From NCBI GenBank assembly GCA_963693315.1, contig OY856188.1, positions 215,028,953 through 215,092,952 on the forward strand: a stretch of 64,000 nucleotides of DNA, read 5' to 3'. Positions 25,341 to 39,352 of the stretch are shown piece by piece. The notes under the pieces are model-generated. The model saw only the letters and a list, made by a program, of their open reading frames with translations, had not been told where the DNA came from and ran no database searches. Within the stretch, counting starts at the first letter, position 1. Every line of letters starts with the position of its first letter. Both the position numbers and the translations under genes were made by a program. The DNA is from Diogma glabrata. Lineage: Eukaryota; Arthropoda; Insecta; Diptera; Cylindrotomidae.

Positions 25341-26503
25341 TATCATTTTATCACATCGTTCATTTTTAAATAAAAGTGGAAATCAAACTATTAAAGTATG
25401 TACATGAAAATAAATGGTTTTTTGTTTCTTTAATTTAAAAACTAAAGCAAAAGCAAGCTATTAGGTTATAATTTCCGGGCAGCATGGCCCTATTATGAAA
25501 TTATGAAGTTAAACAAAAATGAAAAAAATGTGCTTCTTAACTTCAACGAATTACAGCAGTTAGTTTTTTAAACATTATTTCCTACAGTGCATAGGTTATT
25601 CCATTTACATACAAACATCGTTGGCATAGAATATCTATTTCAAGCCCACAATATTCTACCATTATATTCATACTACGTAAAATATGAAAAGAGTTTTAAA
25701 TAATTTAACAATCAAACTTACAAATTTCATGTTTTTAACATAACTGCTTATATATTAAAAACCTGAGATTTGTAAAGAGAAGATTTTAGTCTTCTTAGGG
25801 TCTCATGTATACATAAACGATATGTTTTATGCATATGCACCGCTATAATAAAACACTAGTTTACTTTAAATTATCTGAAAACTCACTTACCAAATTTTAT
25901 GTTCAACTTATTTATTAAAATACAGAACTTTTACACTACACAGATCTTTTAATGGTATTATTTTACACTACACAGATTTTTCAAAGGATTATTTATTTAA
26001 TTTTTAACTTAGTTGGTTAAGCGCTGGAACAAAAGTGACTATTTCATAAAGTTAAAAATTGTGAAAACTAAAAACAAAAATATCCCGTTATGGATTTGTC
26101 ATCACGTGATGTAAATTTTGTTTTCTAATTGGTCAAAAATTGCAAAATAAAAGATCAATTACTGTGATTGTTATATTAATAAGAACAATGATTAACTTTT
26201 CCATCAATTGTTTCCCTTTTTGACCTTTCTTCTAATTTTTTTTCAATAATTGGTTGATTAACTAATAAAAATTATTATTAAAAATTTGAGATTATGTGTT
26301 TTCATTATTTGAATAAATAAATTTATTAATACAATAAAATTTTTTTAATAAACGGTGGTTTGTAGTATTAATAAACCCATTATAAACACATTATTGAAAT
26401 TAATAATTTAGGTAGTAAATACAATAAAAATTTGATTCATATAATAAAAATGGGTTAATAATTACTGATTATTAATATTACGTACAAGATTTTTTTCAGT
26501 GTA

Positions 26504-27057
26504 GAGTATTTAAAAGTTTGTCTTTTAAAGTCCAATCATTTTCAGTGAAGTGTAAGGAACAAACTATCTTATAATAAATACGAACATTTTCTTTTTCCAC
26601 ATGATCCCTATCCACTACAAATTGATTTATTTTTCTGGAAATTTAAAAACCTTATGTGTTGAAAACGTTATGTTTTGAGTATGATTTTTCACATTTATTG
26701 AAAACTTTTGCAGGTTTTAACGTAGTTCGGCATTTAAATTTGTATATGTTTTAAATTTTAATAGTAAAACAAATACTAAAGTTCATTAATTAATGAATGA
26801 ATTAATTTCAATCATTTCATAAACTAATAAATTAACTTATAAATCATTCTAAATATATTTTTAATTTAAAAACAAAAGCTTTTCTCATTGATAATAACAA
26901 CAAACGTATTATATAAAACTCTGAATGACGTCAATCAAAATCAAAATGGCATCGCTGTCACTCTAGTGAGAATACCTTATTTTCATTTTACCATGATTAA
27001 AACTTGAATTTTGTGAATGAATTTTATTATTTAAATAATTTAAATTGAATTTTTGTT
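26504..27057. other. Unannotated sequence
   Basis: No coding frame. Whether the first part continues the LINE split by transposon 2 could not be decided; the frame after the TA shows no endonuclease or linker motif that I recognise. Confidence 0.35.
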
Positions 27058-27210
27058 GATCGTGCAAAAAATGTAATAAGCATTTTGGGCATTAAGAGTA
27101 TTACCGATTTCGGATATATTAGAGATCTCGACTTCGTCTCGATCTCAAAACATATATCCTCAATCGGCAAAACACTCTTACTGCACTTAATACTTAAATA
27201 ACTATTTTTT
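27058..27210. repeat. Hairpin repeat, copy 2
   Basis: TCGTGCAAAAAATG, GGGCATTAAGAGTATTACCG, a perfect inner palindrome GAGATC...CTTCGTCTCGATCTC near 27123-27147, and the inverse TCGGCAAAACACTCTTACTG, followed by CTTAATACTTAAATAACTA. Outer flanks match copy 1 at 12473-12620, while the stem sequence differs. Confidence 0.6.
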
Positions 27211-28707
27211 ATAAAACAACGTGATCCGATCCGCGCACTTTCATTTTCTAAAGTATCTAATTCTAACTATAAAACAAACATCACCATATATTGATAACAA
27301 ACAATAAAATAACACCGCAAAAATCACAACAGGGAACTTTTTTGAGTTTTTGGTATCTAATCCCTAGTCACCAATTCATTTTGCTTCTTCATCATTCCAT
27401 TCACTTTTCAATGTTTAACATTTTTTTAAAGAAATTTATGAATTTTTTATTTAAGTCATAATCAACGTGTAATTCAATTATTCAAACCATCCAACGAATT
27501 TGTTTTTATTATTTTTTTTTGTAACGTCATCTTGGCACTATAAAAAAAATAATATTTATAATTTATTGTATTATTTTCGATTTCATTGTTTTGTTTTCAA
27601 AAAAAGATTTAAAACGTATAAATCCCACCAAAATATATAACATGATGTACGAGTAGTCAATGATTATGGGTTTGATGACAAATAAAAACAAATTATGAAG
27701 TGTGATGATCCATTAAGGTTATACTGCTTGTATTGGAAAACTTTTTCAATAAAATTTTATTCTGATTTATAGGTTAGAATTAGACCTTTATTCATAGTAA
27801 TGATGAGATGTTTGTATTATGTTATTTAATGGTCGAATTATACAATAAATCAATAGAATTTAAAGAGTGTGTTGTTATAGTTTTCTTTGTTTGTTTATGC
27901 ATGTTTGAATTAATTTTATTGATGTTAAGCACGAGAGCAGGTAAAATGATTATCATGCTGTTTGTTTAAAATATAAGGATTGTGATAGATCAATCTGGAT
28001 TTAATAAATAAAACATATTGGCTCTAACAGCATACCAGCCCTCAATTTAAAGAAATATACTGTTTCCCTGTAATGAATCATTACCATAATACTCCCAATT
28101 ATACTATTTAATAAACCATAACACAAAACCTTTGTATATTTGTTCGACACAACACAATATACGAATCAACAGGCTAATATATCACCGAAAACCCCAAAGT
28201 AAGTTAGATTTATTATCTCCAACAAAAACCCTTCCAAAATAAAATGTGTATAGAAATTAAATATAAACGTTTAACATATAGAATACAAAAACCAAAATTT
28301 TACGTTCTTCTTAGTTCTTCATCTCATCTTCAAGGAAGAAAAAAATACATGTTTTAGTGGTAACCGATAAAATAGTAAAACAATAAGAGATATAAAGTTC
28401 AAATTCATATGTTTCTTTTTATGTTTTACAGGAAATTAAACTTTCTTATATATTTCTCAGCCACTAAAATTATTTGTTGTTTCGATTTTAGAGAAAGTGT
28501 TAACCTTTTTTATTTGTCGGAGATGCTTTTATTTGAAATGGGGTTTGTTCACACATTCGAGAAATGCGGTATATGAAATTTTTATTACGTTAAAAAAACT
28601 AATTAAATTTCACAATTTTTTTTGCAAATATACAACACGTAAAAGTTTTTGTAAACGCTGTTAAATATAAGTTTTTACAAAAAATTATAGTTTTTACAAA
28701 AAATTTT
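27211..28707. other. Unannotated AT-rich intron sequence
   Basis: No gene, RNA or repeat recognised. Short chance frames only. Confidence 0.45.
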
Positions 28708-30700
28708 TAGACCAGGGCCAAACCGTTATAAATATCGAAATAGAAAAATTCTTAGCAGTAAACGAAAAATTCTTAGCAGTTTACGAATGGTCGGAAAATG
28801 TAGTTAATGGTCTAAGTAATTAAAGAAAAATCGACCGAACTGAGTACAAGTCCCGGAAAGGGGTGGGGGGTTGTAGTATATACGTTTTTAGGGGTACGTA
28901 TTAGTTTTTTTAGCTGATTTGCGACTAAACTATGCATCCTATCGAAAAAAGTTGAATGTAAAGTTGTAGATAATAAAAAAATCTAAAACTTTTTAGCGAA
29001 AATTATTGACCATAACCAAAAAATTATCGCCAAAATGCAAAAAATATTTCGATGTTTTATGAAGAAAATTTTAAAAAAAGACCTAAGTTTCAATCGAAAA
29101 ATTTGGTTAGCAAATTTTCGATTTTCGAACTTTACCAGTGCTCAATTTTTTCGTTGAAATCCCAACTTTAATATAAAATTAAAATACAATATTGTACAAA
29201 AATTATATACAAAAATTTCGTTAAAAAAGCAAGAAACCACCTTTGGTAAAATCGATTTTTCGATGAAAATCATTAATTTCTTTTTCTTTGTTGTAAATAA
29301 ACGTTTGCATTCATAAAAAGCGTTAATTCACATACGATGCTATGTTATACAAGTAATTTACATATACTAAACTAATCTTGGCTTTCAAAGTCCCGAAACC
29401 ATCGTTTAAACTGTGGTGATTATTAATCGTTTGCTTTATTTGAAAATCTTTTCTTTAAATTTGTTTCAAACTTTTAGCAATAGATTAATAAAAATTTAGG
29501 TATAATTTTTTCTGTCTAAGCATTTAGTACGGTTCACAACAGTTCTCTATCCCAACTTCCGGTTTGTCACTTCCGATTAAAATTTTTTTTTACTTTTTCT
29601 CGTACAATAGAATTTATGTTTGTTGGAATAATACTGCTTTCTTTAATACTTTTATAATTAGAACTACGCGAAATCTATAACATTGGTTAGCTTTTAATTA
29701 AAGTATTTGTTAGATATTAGCTCATTATATATCCAGAACACTGTTTCCAGAGCTGTGGTGAAGTCAGCCTATGCATCAGCGGCGATAATATTTTTGTATT
29801 TTGTAATCAAAACACTTTGACATGATAATTTGTAAATACTTACAAATCACAAGAAATAATAAAAAAAAATTCTCAGTCACAGCCTTTGTGTTTTTTGAGT
29901 TTTTACCTATTTAATTGCAGTTTAAACGATGTTTTCGGGACTTTGAAAGCCAAGATTAGTTAAGCACATGTAAATTACTTGTATAACATAGTATCGTATG
30001 TGAATTAACGCTTTTGTGAATGCAAACGTTTATTTACAACAAAGAAAAAGAAATTCATGATTTTCATCGAAGAATCGATTTTTCAAAAGAAGTTTTTTCT
30101 GTTTTTCGCTTTTTTAACGAAATTTTTGTACATAAATAATATTATATTTTAATTCTGTATTAAAGTTGGGATTTCAACGAAAAAAATGAGCACTGGTAAA
30201 GTTCAAAAATCGAAATTTTTCGATTGAAAATTAGGTCCCTTTTTTAAATTTTCTTCATAAAACATCGAAAATTAAATATTTCGCTTTAAAAAAATTTGGA
30301 ATTGTTTGAAACACAAAAAAGAACATTTTCACAGATTTTCATGAAAATATAAAAAGTTTTGCGATAGTTATAAATTAAAAACAGAAAAACCGGGTTTTTG
30401 CATTTTTCTCGACAATTTTGTGGTTATGGTCAATAATTTTCGATAAGAAAGTTTTAGATTTTTTATTATCTACAACTTTTGCATATAACTTTTTTCGATA
30501 GGATGCATAGTTTAGCCGCAAATCGTAAAAAACTAATACCCACCCCTAAAAACGAATGTATTGCAACCCCCACCCCTTTTCGGGACTTTTACTCAGTCCG
30601 GTCGACTTTCCCTTAGTTACTTACTCCATTAACTACATTTTCCGACCATTCGTATACTGCTAAGAATTTTTTTTCCTTTAACAGGATTGGCCCTGGTCTA
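28708..30700. mobile_element. Two-kilobase foldback element
   Basis: Ends TAGACCAGGGCCAA and TTGGCCCTGGTCTA are inverted. The two arms (about 28708-29411 and 29919-30700) match through TTCTTAGCAGT, GGTCGGAAAATGTAGTTAATGG, GGGGTGGGGG, TAGGATGCATAGTTT and GGCTTTCAAAGTCCCGAAA. Each arm has small indels against the other. The 500-bp spacer is AT-rich and non-coding. Poly-T lies next to both ends, so a target duplication cannot be fixed. No protein is encoded, so it is a non-autonomous foldback transposon. Confidence 0.82.
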
Positions 30701-30764
30701 TTTTTCTGTTGTAAATTTGTAAATTTTTTTTGGAGTGATTGAAACAAGTTGTGTTAACTGGCGT

Positions 30765-30875
30765 CAAGAAAACTTGGCCTCCTCATTAGATATAAAAAAT
30801 ATTTCATTCCGTAAATTAGCTAATCCTATATTCGTCCCTGTATGAAGTATTGTATTCAAGTTTAAGCATCTGTTA
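30765..30875 (+). pseudogene. Small LINE ORF2 fragment
   Basis: Translation in shifting frames gives ASRKLGLLIRYKKYF and then IRPCMKYCIQV, the post-catalytic block that in the larger LINE at 32390-34085 reads FIRPCMKYCSHIWGG type. About 110 bases survive, without ends. It abuts family-B copy 2 on its right. Confidence 0.55.
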
Positions 30876-30915
30876 CCATCCTGGTTCTTTTTCCGGCTAC
30901 TGACTCTGGTTGAAC

Positions 30916-31200
30916 CCATACAAGGTTGTACAACTGGTCCAGTAATGGTTCATTACTAGCAGCCAGTAATGCAGCAATGGGCGGGTACTGGCAACCACGA
31001 CTGGGCCATTAACATAATTTTACTGGATGATAACTTCGGACAATAAATGGTTGCCATTCATGGGCCAGAGAAAAAGCAACAGCAATGGCCCATACAAGGT
31101 TGTACAGTTGGTCTAGTAACGGGCCAATAATGATGACCAGCATTGTAGTAATGACCAAAGACTGGCAACCATGACTGGCCGTTAAAAAAATACACATTAT
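30916..31200 (+). repeat. Left minisatellite, about 173-bp unit
   Basis: Two copies, at 30916 and 31089, begin CCCATACAAGGTTGTACA and share GGTC(C/T)AGTAA, a block with ACTGGCAACCA(C/T)GACTGG, and a terminal GCC(A/G)TTAA. The second copy is shorter. Confidence 0.65.
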
Positions 31201-31744
31201 TATCATATGTAAATTTAAACAAATTAAATACAAACTAATTTAAAATAAAATAAAAATGACGGAAAAATTCAAAACTCCCCATTCAACTGGTTTAGTTGCA
31301 AGGATGGCAAACATGACTGCCAATACTCGGCCATTAAAAAAAATATAAAATAATGAATTATTTTTTTGTTGTTCAATGTATACAAAACTTTACTGAAGAG
31401 GGTCCCAAAAAGGATCGAAATATTTAAATAAAAATACATAATTCGTGATCTAAATCTTGGAATTTTATTTGTGGTTCCACACCACCAATAGGAATCCTAG
31501 ACGGTGATACAATATAAAATAATATTTTCAAATATAAATTTAATTAAATTATTTACAAAATAATTAAAATAAAATAGAAATGAAAAAAAAATTAAAACAT
31601 ATACCAACCTTTTCAATATTATCATAGTCTTTCAGACAAGAAGCGATAACTAAACTATATGTGAAATTTTTCAAGCTATGTATTTCTAAAACGGATAATA
31701 CTCTAGAGAAATTTAAAAAAATGACATAGACCGGCAAATTCATT

Positions 31745-32063
31745 GCTGCAGTACTGGCCCAATTACAATAGTAAAGTAATGTTAACCATTAACGGGCCAT
31801 TGCTTGACCATTCAAAGTAAACTGCACTGGCAATTTTCTATAAACGGTATATTGGTTGATTCATAGTTCCAGTAATGGCACGATAACAATAGCCAAGTAT
31901 AATATTTACCATTCATGAGCCAGTGCTTGGCCATTCAAAGGTAACAATATACTGGCTAGTTTCTGTAAACCATAGATCGGCCGATGAATGGTTCTAGTAC
32001 TGGCCCAATAACAATAGCCAAGTACTGTTAACCATTAATGGGCCAGTGCTTGGCCGTACTTCA
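31745..32063 (+). repeat. Right minisatellite, about 120-bp unit
   Basis: About 2.6 units, each with CAGTA(A/C)TGGC, ACAATAG(C/T)(C/A)AAGTA, TTAACCATTAA(T/C)GGGCCA, TGCTTGGCCATTCAAAG and a TTTCT(A/G)TAAAC motif. Units begin near 31753, 31870 and 31994. The GGCCA words are palindromic, so the DNA can also form many short hairpins. Confidence 0.7.
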
Positions 32064-32389
32064 ATGTCTGGCAAAACCTACTTGGGAACCTAAACAGTTT
32101 AAAGCTAATCCTCGCCTTGTTTTTTGATTATAAAGCTGTAGATTGGAAGAGGTTTAGAGTTTTCTTTAAATGGCTTCTAATTTTCCAGAAATAATACACA
32201 CGGGTATGCGCAGATTTGTTCCTTTAAAAGATTGATTGTTCCGAAGACTGATCTATGGTTTTCAGGTATATGCAAAGAAGTAATTAAACTTAAAAAAAAA
32301 GGCTTTTCAAAAGTTTATTTAAAACAAAACTTATGAAAACCTTAGACAGTACCAAATAGAAAGAAATATAATATGTAGAAAACTAATAG

Positions 32390-34085
<1,696 letters not shown>

Positions 34086-34129
34086 CAATTAGGGTAGCGA
34101 AATATGAAATTCTACTTATATGCCGTGCT

Positions 34130-34262
34130 ACCTGGGTAATACTGATCTGGTAGAATTAGGTTGATGTAATGTAATTAACAGGGGCAGAGTAACTACTACC
34201 TATACATATATACTCAATAATTCTACATCATGGCAATTCATTGGCGCCTTAAAATAAATAGC
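34130..34262 (+). repeat. Second copy of the LINE leader seen at 21240
   Basis: AGAATTAGGTTG, CAGGGGCAGAGTAA and a closing CATTGGCGCCTTAAAA match, with gaps, 21240-21372 (AGAATTAGGTTGG ... GAATTGGCGCCTTAAAAC), which precedes the endonuclease frame there. Here no endonuclease follows, so it is an isolated 5' leader fragment. Confidence 0.6.
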
Positions 34263-34349
34263 GGCTGACTATACAAACATGTAAAAGTAAAATGTAAAAT
34301 ATGAAGGTGCTGAAATCTCAAGCTGTCAGATATCAAGACTTCGATTTTG

Positions 34350-34865
34350 GTTCTAAAAATATTCCAGAAATTATTACAAAATCAAAAATTTAAATTTATT
34401 CAAAAGATTTTAAATTATTGCAAAAATTAAAAAAAAATCAAAAATACAAACTTTTTTCAAAATTCTAAACATATTTCAAAAATTATAACAAAATCGAAAA
34501 TTGAAACTTTTTTCAAAATTTTATAAATATTCCAAAAATTCAAACTTTTTCCAAAATTCTCAAAATATTGCAAAAACTATATCAAAATCAAAAAAACAAA
34601 CTTTTTTCAAAATTCCAAAAATTATAATAAAATCAAAAATTTAATCTTTTTCAAAATTCTAAAAGTTTTCGAAAATTCAAATTCAGACCGAAGTAACTTT
34701 TTTCAAAATTCTAAAACTATTGCAATAACCATAACAAAATCAAAACAACAAACTTTTTTTCAAAATTCTAAAAATATCGCAAAAATTATAACAAAATCAA
34801 AAATACAAAAATTTTTCCGAAGTCCAAAAATCTTCCAAAAATTATAATAAAATCAAAAATTTCCA
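34350..34865 (+). repeat. Degenerate AT minisatellite, about 57-bp unit
   Basis: About eight to nine imperfect copies of a unit that reads ATAACAAAATCAAAAATACA then AACTTTTTTCAAAATTCTAA and AAATATTGCAAAAATT. Units vary in length by a few bases and carry many substitutions, so the array is old. Confidence 0.8.
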
Positions 34866-35198
34866 TGTCCAAATTTCATGTTCATCACATTTCAATTTCC
34901 ATTATTATTATTTTTTCTTCACAAAAATTAGGTAAAAAAATAAATGAAAATTATTCTTTTGACACACTTGACAATAACTTTTTGACAAACTTATAATGCA
35001 ATAATCTAGTTTTGGTAAGTTTTTTCAAAACCGAAGTAATATATTAATATCAACAAATTAAATAATGGGGTTGTGAATTTCAAATTAGGAACAAATGATC
35101 TTAAAATAATTTATCATCCTGATATGCTTTGTAAAAATGTAACGATTTTTATTGTTCGGTTTAGTCAATTCTCTTATTGCAATTATTTCGTCACTATA
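34866..35198. other. Unannotated sequence left of transposon 1
   Basis: AT-rich; one 60-codon frame (35073-35255) runs into the transposon end and has no motif. Confidence 0.4.
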
Positions 35199-35212
35199 CG
35201 CACTGAAAAAAA

Positions 35213-35560
35213 AGATTGTTTAAATAGTATTTGCGGCAAACTTTCGCATGTTTAATAGAAACAAACATTGTTTGTAGCAAACATTTATTTATGATTACAA
35301 ACATAAATTTTTTGCAACAAACACTTCGTTCAAAATAGTGTTTAACCGAAAAAATAATATAATTTAATTATTGGACACAAACAATTTACTGTTCATCCCA
35401 AACATTTCAGGTGTTTGCCTATACTAAACTCAAAACTCAAATCAAATAATTTCTCTTAAACATTGAAATCATTTACCACAAACATTTCGATTGTTTGGAT
35501 TAAATTATTTGGTAAAGAAATGTTTATCCTAAACAACAAATGTTTGTCGTGAAAAATTAT
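35213..35560. repeat. Left subterminal repeat array of transposon 1
   Basis: About twenty short CAAACA or TGTTTG words (for example GAAACAAACATTG, GTAGCAAACATTT, ACAAACACTTCG) in both orientations, spaced roughly 10-30 bases. In CACTA-type transposons such arrays bind the element's own DNA-binding protein; here that is inference. Confidence 0.75.
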
Positions 35561-36589
35561 CGTTTGGGTAAACGTTTTAGATTTTAAAATTCGATTTGTT
35601 TTTTTTATCATTTGGTCATTTATGTTATAAAAGTGATTGAAAGAAGTTGTTTATAAAATTTAACGTTATTCATATATTAAAAAAATTAAAAGATTTAGTG
35701 CAAATTGTACTGTGAAAATTGTACAGTCAAGAAACAGTGTTTCTAAAAATTATTTAATAATAATTTAATAAATATTATTGTTGTTGATAAGTTAAAGTGT
35801 GTGAAAATAGGTGAGTTTAAATTTTATAAGATTTTTATTAGTGAATTTATTATTTATCTGCAATTAAACGTAGGGTAAAAAAATCTATATTTTTTATAAA
35901 TTAAAAGAATTGATAGATAGGACATATTTTATATAAAATCAAACAAATATTTATGGAAAACGTGGCGGAATGGAGGAATATTTTGAAGCTTTGCCAGTTA
36001 TTTATAACGAAAAAACCGAAATTGTTGCTGCGTTTGGCTTAGGAATATTTTCGTATGATATTTTTCACTGTGCCGGTATTTATTAAATCAACGTGACAGT
36101 TTTTGTTTATTAATTTTAATATTTTCCGTAGTTGCTAATCATTTTGAAATAAACAAAAATTTCGTATTTATTCATGAGCTTAGCGGAGCGGAAATCAAAT
36201 CCGAATATTTTGTTGGTTATGTTAAAAGATACAATCATAATTTAATATTAAAAGTAAAAGAAATTGTCAATGAACCAATATCTAATTCGACACCTTTATC
36301 ATGCAACAATGAAGACCAAGCAAGACATACTTTTAAATGATAAAAGTAGCAACGATGCATTAAATTTCGAACCGTTGCTAAATGAGAATGCGGCTTCGTT
36401 ACCGAATTTCGATAATATCTTTCAAAAATCACCGACTTTTTCTATAATGCCATATGATTTAAATACAGATTGGGAACCGCCATCAAAAATTCAAAAAACG
36501 GTATCGGAAATTATAAACATAGACAAAAAATTAGACCTAAAAGTAATTTAATAATTTAGAGTCATTCAGTTATTATCAATGAGGAAAAA

Positions 36590-37760
36590 CGTGATGCATG
36601 TGAAAAAGTCGAGATTAGAACTTGACCATTTTTGATTTTTCTGAAACTTGGCATGTTATAGTAGTATGGAAAAAATAAAAAATACAACTTACTTTACAAT
36701 TTTTTTAAAGTGCATAGTTTGAGCATAGGGGGCACCCCAACATGCATGAAAAATGAAAATTCTGCCAATCCGATGTAGTTTTGAATGCTATACCGATTAC
36801 ATCGATCTTTTTTTTGTTTAATAGATGATAAGTTGGTCGTTTAAAAAAAAATTAATTAATTGTTTTTGTAATTAATTTTTAAATAAAAATATTAAAAAAA
36901 CTTTTTATAGATGGCACTTGGGTCAAAATTCAATTGGAATTTAATTAATTTTCTTCTGAAAATAGTTCTATCCTTACTCTAAAATATACCATATTTACAA
37001 AGAGGCGTTAATTTTTGTTCTTGAGATATTCAATATTGAAAATTTTAAATTCAAATAAATTAACTTTTTTTAAATGTAGTTCTATCCTACTTTAAAATAT
37101 ATCAAATTTAAAAAGAGGCGTTAATTCGTGTTTTTGAGATATTTAATTTCAATGATTTTTGGTCTAACTAAAACTCGAATTTTTATCATTTTTTCGAACT
37201 TCAGTGGCTAAAATTTTTGTTGATAAAAATTGTTCGAAAAAATAATGAACAATTAGAATTTTAGACGGACTAAAACTTTTTAAAATTAAATATCTCAAGA
37301 ACCAAAATTAATTCCTCTTTGTAAATTTGGTATCATTTAAAATAAGGATAGAACTATTTTCAGGAAAAAAATTAAATAAATTCCAATTGATCTTCGACTT
37401 CCAAGATCTCCGAACTTTAAAAAAGTTTTTTGAATATTTTTTTTTTAAAATTAATTACAAAAACAATTAATTAATTTTTTTCAAACGGCTAACTAATATC
37501 TATCGTTCTTATCGTATCCTTCTATCATCTCACCGTTCTTGAGCAATTTAATTCCAAAGTTACATCGGATTGGCAGAATTTACATTTTTCATGCATGTTG
37601 GGGTACCCCCTATGCTCAAACTATGCACTTTAAAAAATTGTAAAACAAGTAGTATTTTTTACTTTCTCCATACTACTTATATGACAAGTTTCAGGAAAAT
37701 CAAAAATGGTCAAGTTTTCACAATTCAGTCTAGAACACGTTTTTCTTCTAATGCAGTTTC
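36590..37760. mobile_element. Foldback element inside accessory-gene intron
   Basis: Inverted arms 36590-37060 and 37250-37760 match through ACTTGACCATTTTTGATTTT, GTGCATAGTTTGAGCATAGG, CCCCAACATGCATGAAAAAT, TCTGCCAATCCGATGTA, and an inner AAGAGGCGTTAATT block. That inner block is duplicated in tandem near 37000 and 37105. No coding capacity. It lies between the first and second coding blocks of the accessory gene and so can be removed by splicing. Confidence 0.8.
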
Positions 37761-37941
37761 AATTCACAACAATTGTATATTTCGCCTTTAATTTTAGGAT
37801 ATTAGTTTTGTAATTGCCCACTCAAATAAAGATATAGTGGCGAGATATGAGACAGATCCAACTTCAATCAAAAATCTTGACAGGGTCAAAATTTCGAAAA
37901 GTATTATAAATTACTTATTAAATAAAAATCCACAACTTGTG

Positions 37942-38125
<184 letters not shown>

Positions 38126-39352
38126 TATTACTTATTTTTGTTCAGTTTAACATTTTATTTTTATTTTACGCTTAAAAGGTTAAAAAGAGAAGATTTTGAC
38201 CAGCTATCACGCACTATTCTGGAAAAATTCAACAAAGACACTGAGTGTCAAAGTGTGTACTATTCTCCAGCTGAATCTGGCAAACCGGCAAAAGGAAAGC
38301 TGTTTGATGCTTACTATAACAAAAAAAATACTCTAGCCAAATCAGGAGTCATAACAAGACGACGTGTCATAAAGCCATCAACAAATATTGTTGAAAACAT
38401 AGACAATACTAATACAGCTGACCCATCTTCTAAGTCAGCCATTGAATTTTTATCAACTAATACGACTCCATGGTCAACTGTTATTCAAAGTTGGAAAACT
38501 TCACACAATTGTAGAAATATTATACTAAATTCTAAAATCAGCACGCATGACTACATAGAAAAATTTTTATGCTTAGTTGAGCCACGAGGATTCGAACTGG
38601 TACTTGAAGAAAATTTAGTAATATTTAGCAATACTATCGAGCTTTATATTTTTCAGGTTGCAATTGATGCTAAATTGAGATATCCTCAAAAAAAACAGAC
38701 AACACAAAAATAATTTAGCATTTTAGCAGAAAAAATCATACTGAGAGGTCGGCAATTTAAAAGTTCAACATTAAAAAAGTACTACGAGGTTCTCAAAGAC
38801 AAAGGTAAGAACACATGCACATTTATTGGTAACATATAAGTTAGTAAGTAATTTTATAAAATTTTAAATTAGATTTGAAATCAAAGGCTTTTATCAGCCT
38901 TTTAATATTGCCTCATATTATCTCCTCTGTTTTCATCACTAAGAAGCGAAAGCCAAGTAAACTGGAGGTGCAAGAAAGTTTTATTCAACATTTTGAGGTT
39001 TGAATAAAGATTTAAAATAAATTTATGAATACGTTAGCTAATTATTTTATTTTTTACAGACTGAAGCTGATATAAACAACATTGAAAACTTCCAGCAACC
39101 CAGGCTACTTTTAATTGGAAACTTATCCAACCCGACAGCTATTGTCGTCGTTGCTGGCAAAAAAATATACTTCGACGATTTGTTTTTAGCTTTCGAGACG
39201 TGCTTTAACTTTTTTTGCGCACTCAATATAGCATATCCAGAAGAGTCTCGACACATCTGGGTATTTATAGAAAGATTTATATTTAATCTAAGTATAACTA
39301 AAACTAAATATCCACAAATAGACATTTTAATTAAATCATTTAATTAGCCATA

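Larger units (their letters stand above)
22117..26501 (-). mobile_element. CACTG-ended DNA transposon 2, 4385 bp, TA duplication
   Basis: Left end CACTGAAAAAAAAG and right end TTTTTTTCAGTG are inverted, and TA flanks both (22115-22116 and 26502-26503). The first and last 400-500 bases are dense in TTAATAAA/TTTATTAA motifs in both orientations, as in subterminal repeats of CACTA-type transposons. It carries two minus-strand remnants: the carboxyl end of a transposase (25340-24817) and a multi-exon accessory gene (24587-22735). Most of the transposase is missing, so this is an internally deleted copy. It split an older LINE fragment. CACTG ends suit the CMC (CACTA-Mirage-Chapaev) group; the 2-bp duplication differs from the 3 bp of plant CACTA elements. 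Confidence 0.88.
30900..32090. mobile_element. Family-B related element, copy 2, with minisatellite flanks
   Basis: The core at about 31560-31690 (AAATTAAAACATATACCA, CTTTCAGACAAGAAGCGATAAC) matches the cores of family-B copies at 5293 and 55445. The flanks are different: instead of CCTGATC words they are built from TGGCCCATTA, CCAGTAATGG and GGCCAGTGCTTGGCC words. The left flank has a unit starting CCCATACAAGGTTGTACA repeated at 30916 and 31089. The right flank has a tandem of about 120 bp, listed separately. No coding capacity. Confidence 0.6.

Noticed and set aside
26504..26600. Continuation of the LINE endonuclease frame after transposon 2
   Set aside because: Joining across the TA duplication gives no recognisable LINE motif, so continuity could not be supported.
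34380..34865. CRISPR-like array
   Set aside because: The repeats are contiguous, degenerate and AT-rich, without unique spacers; a eukaryotic minisatellite.
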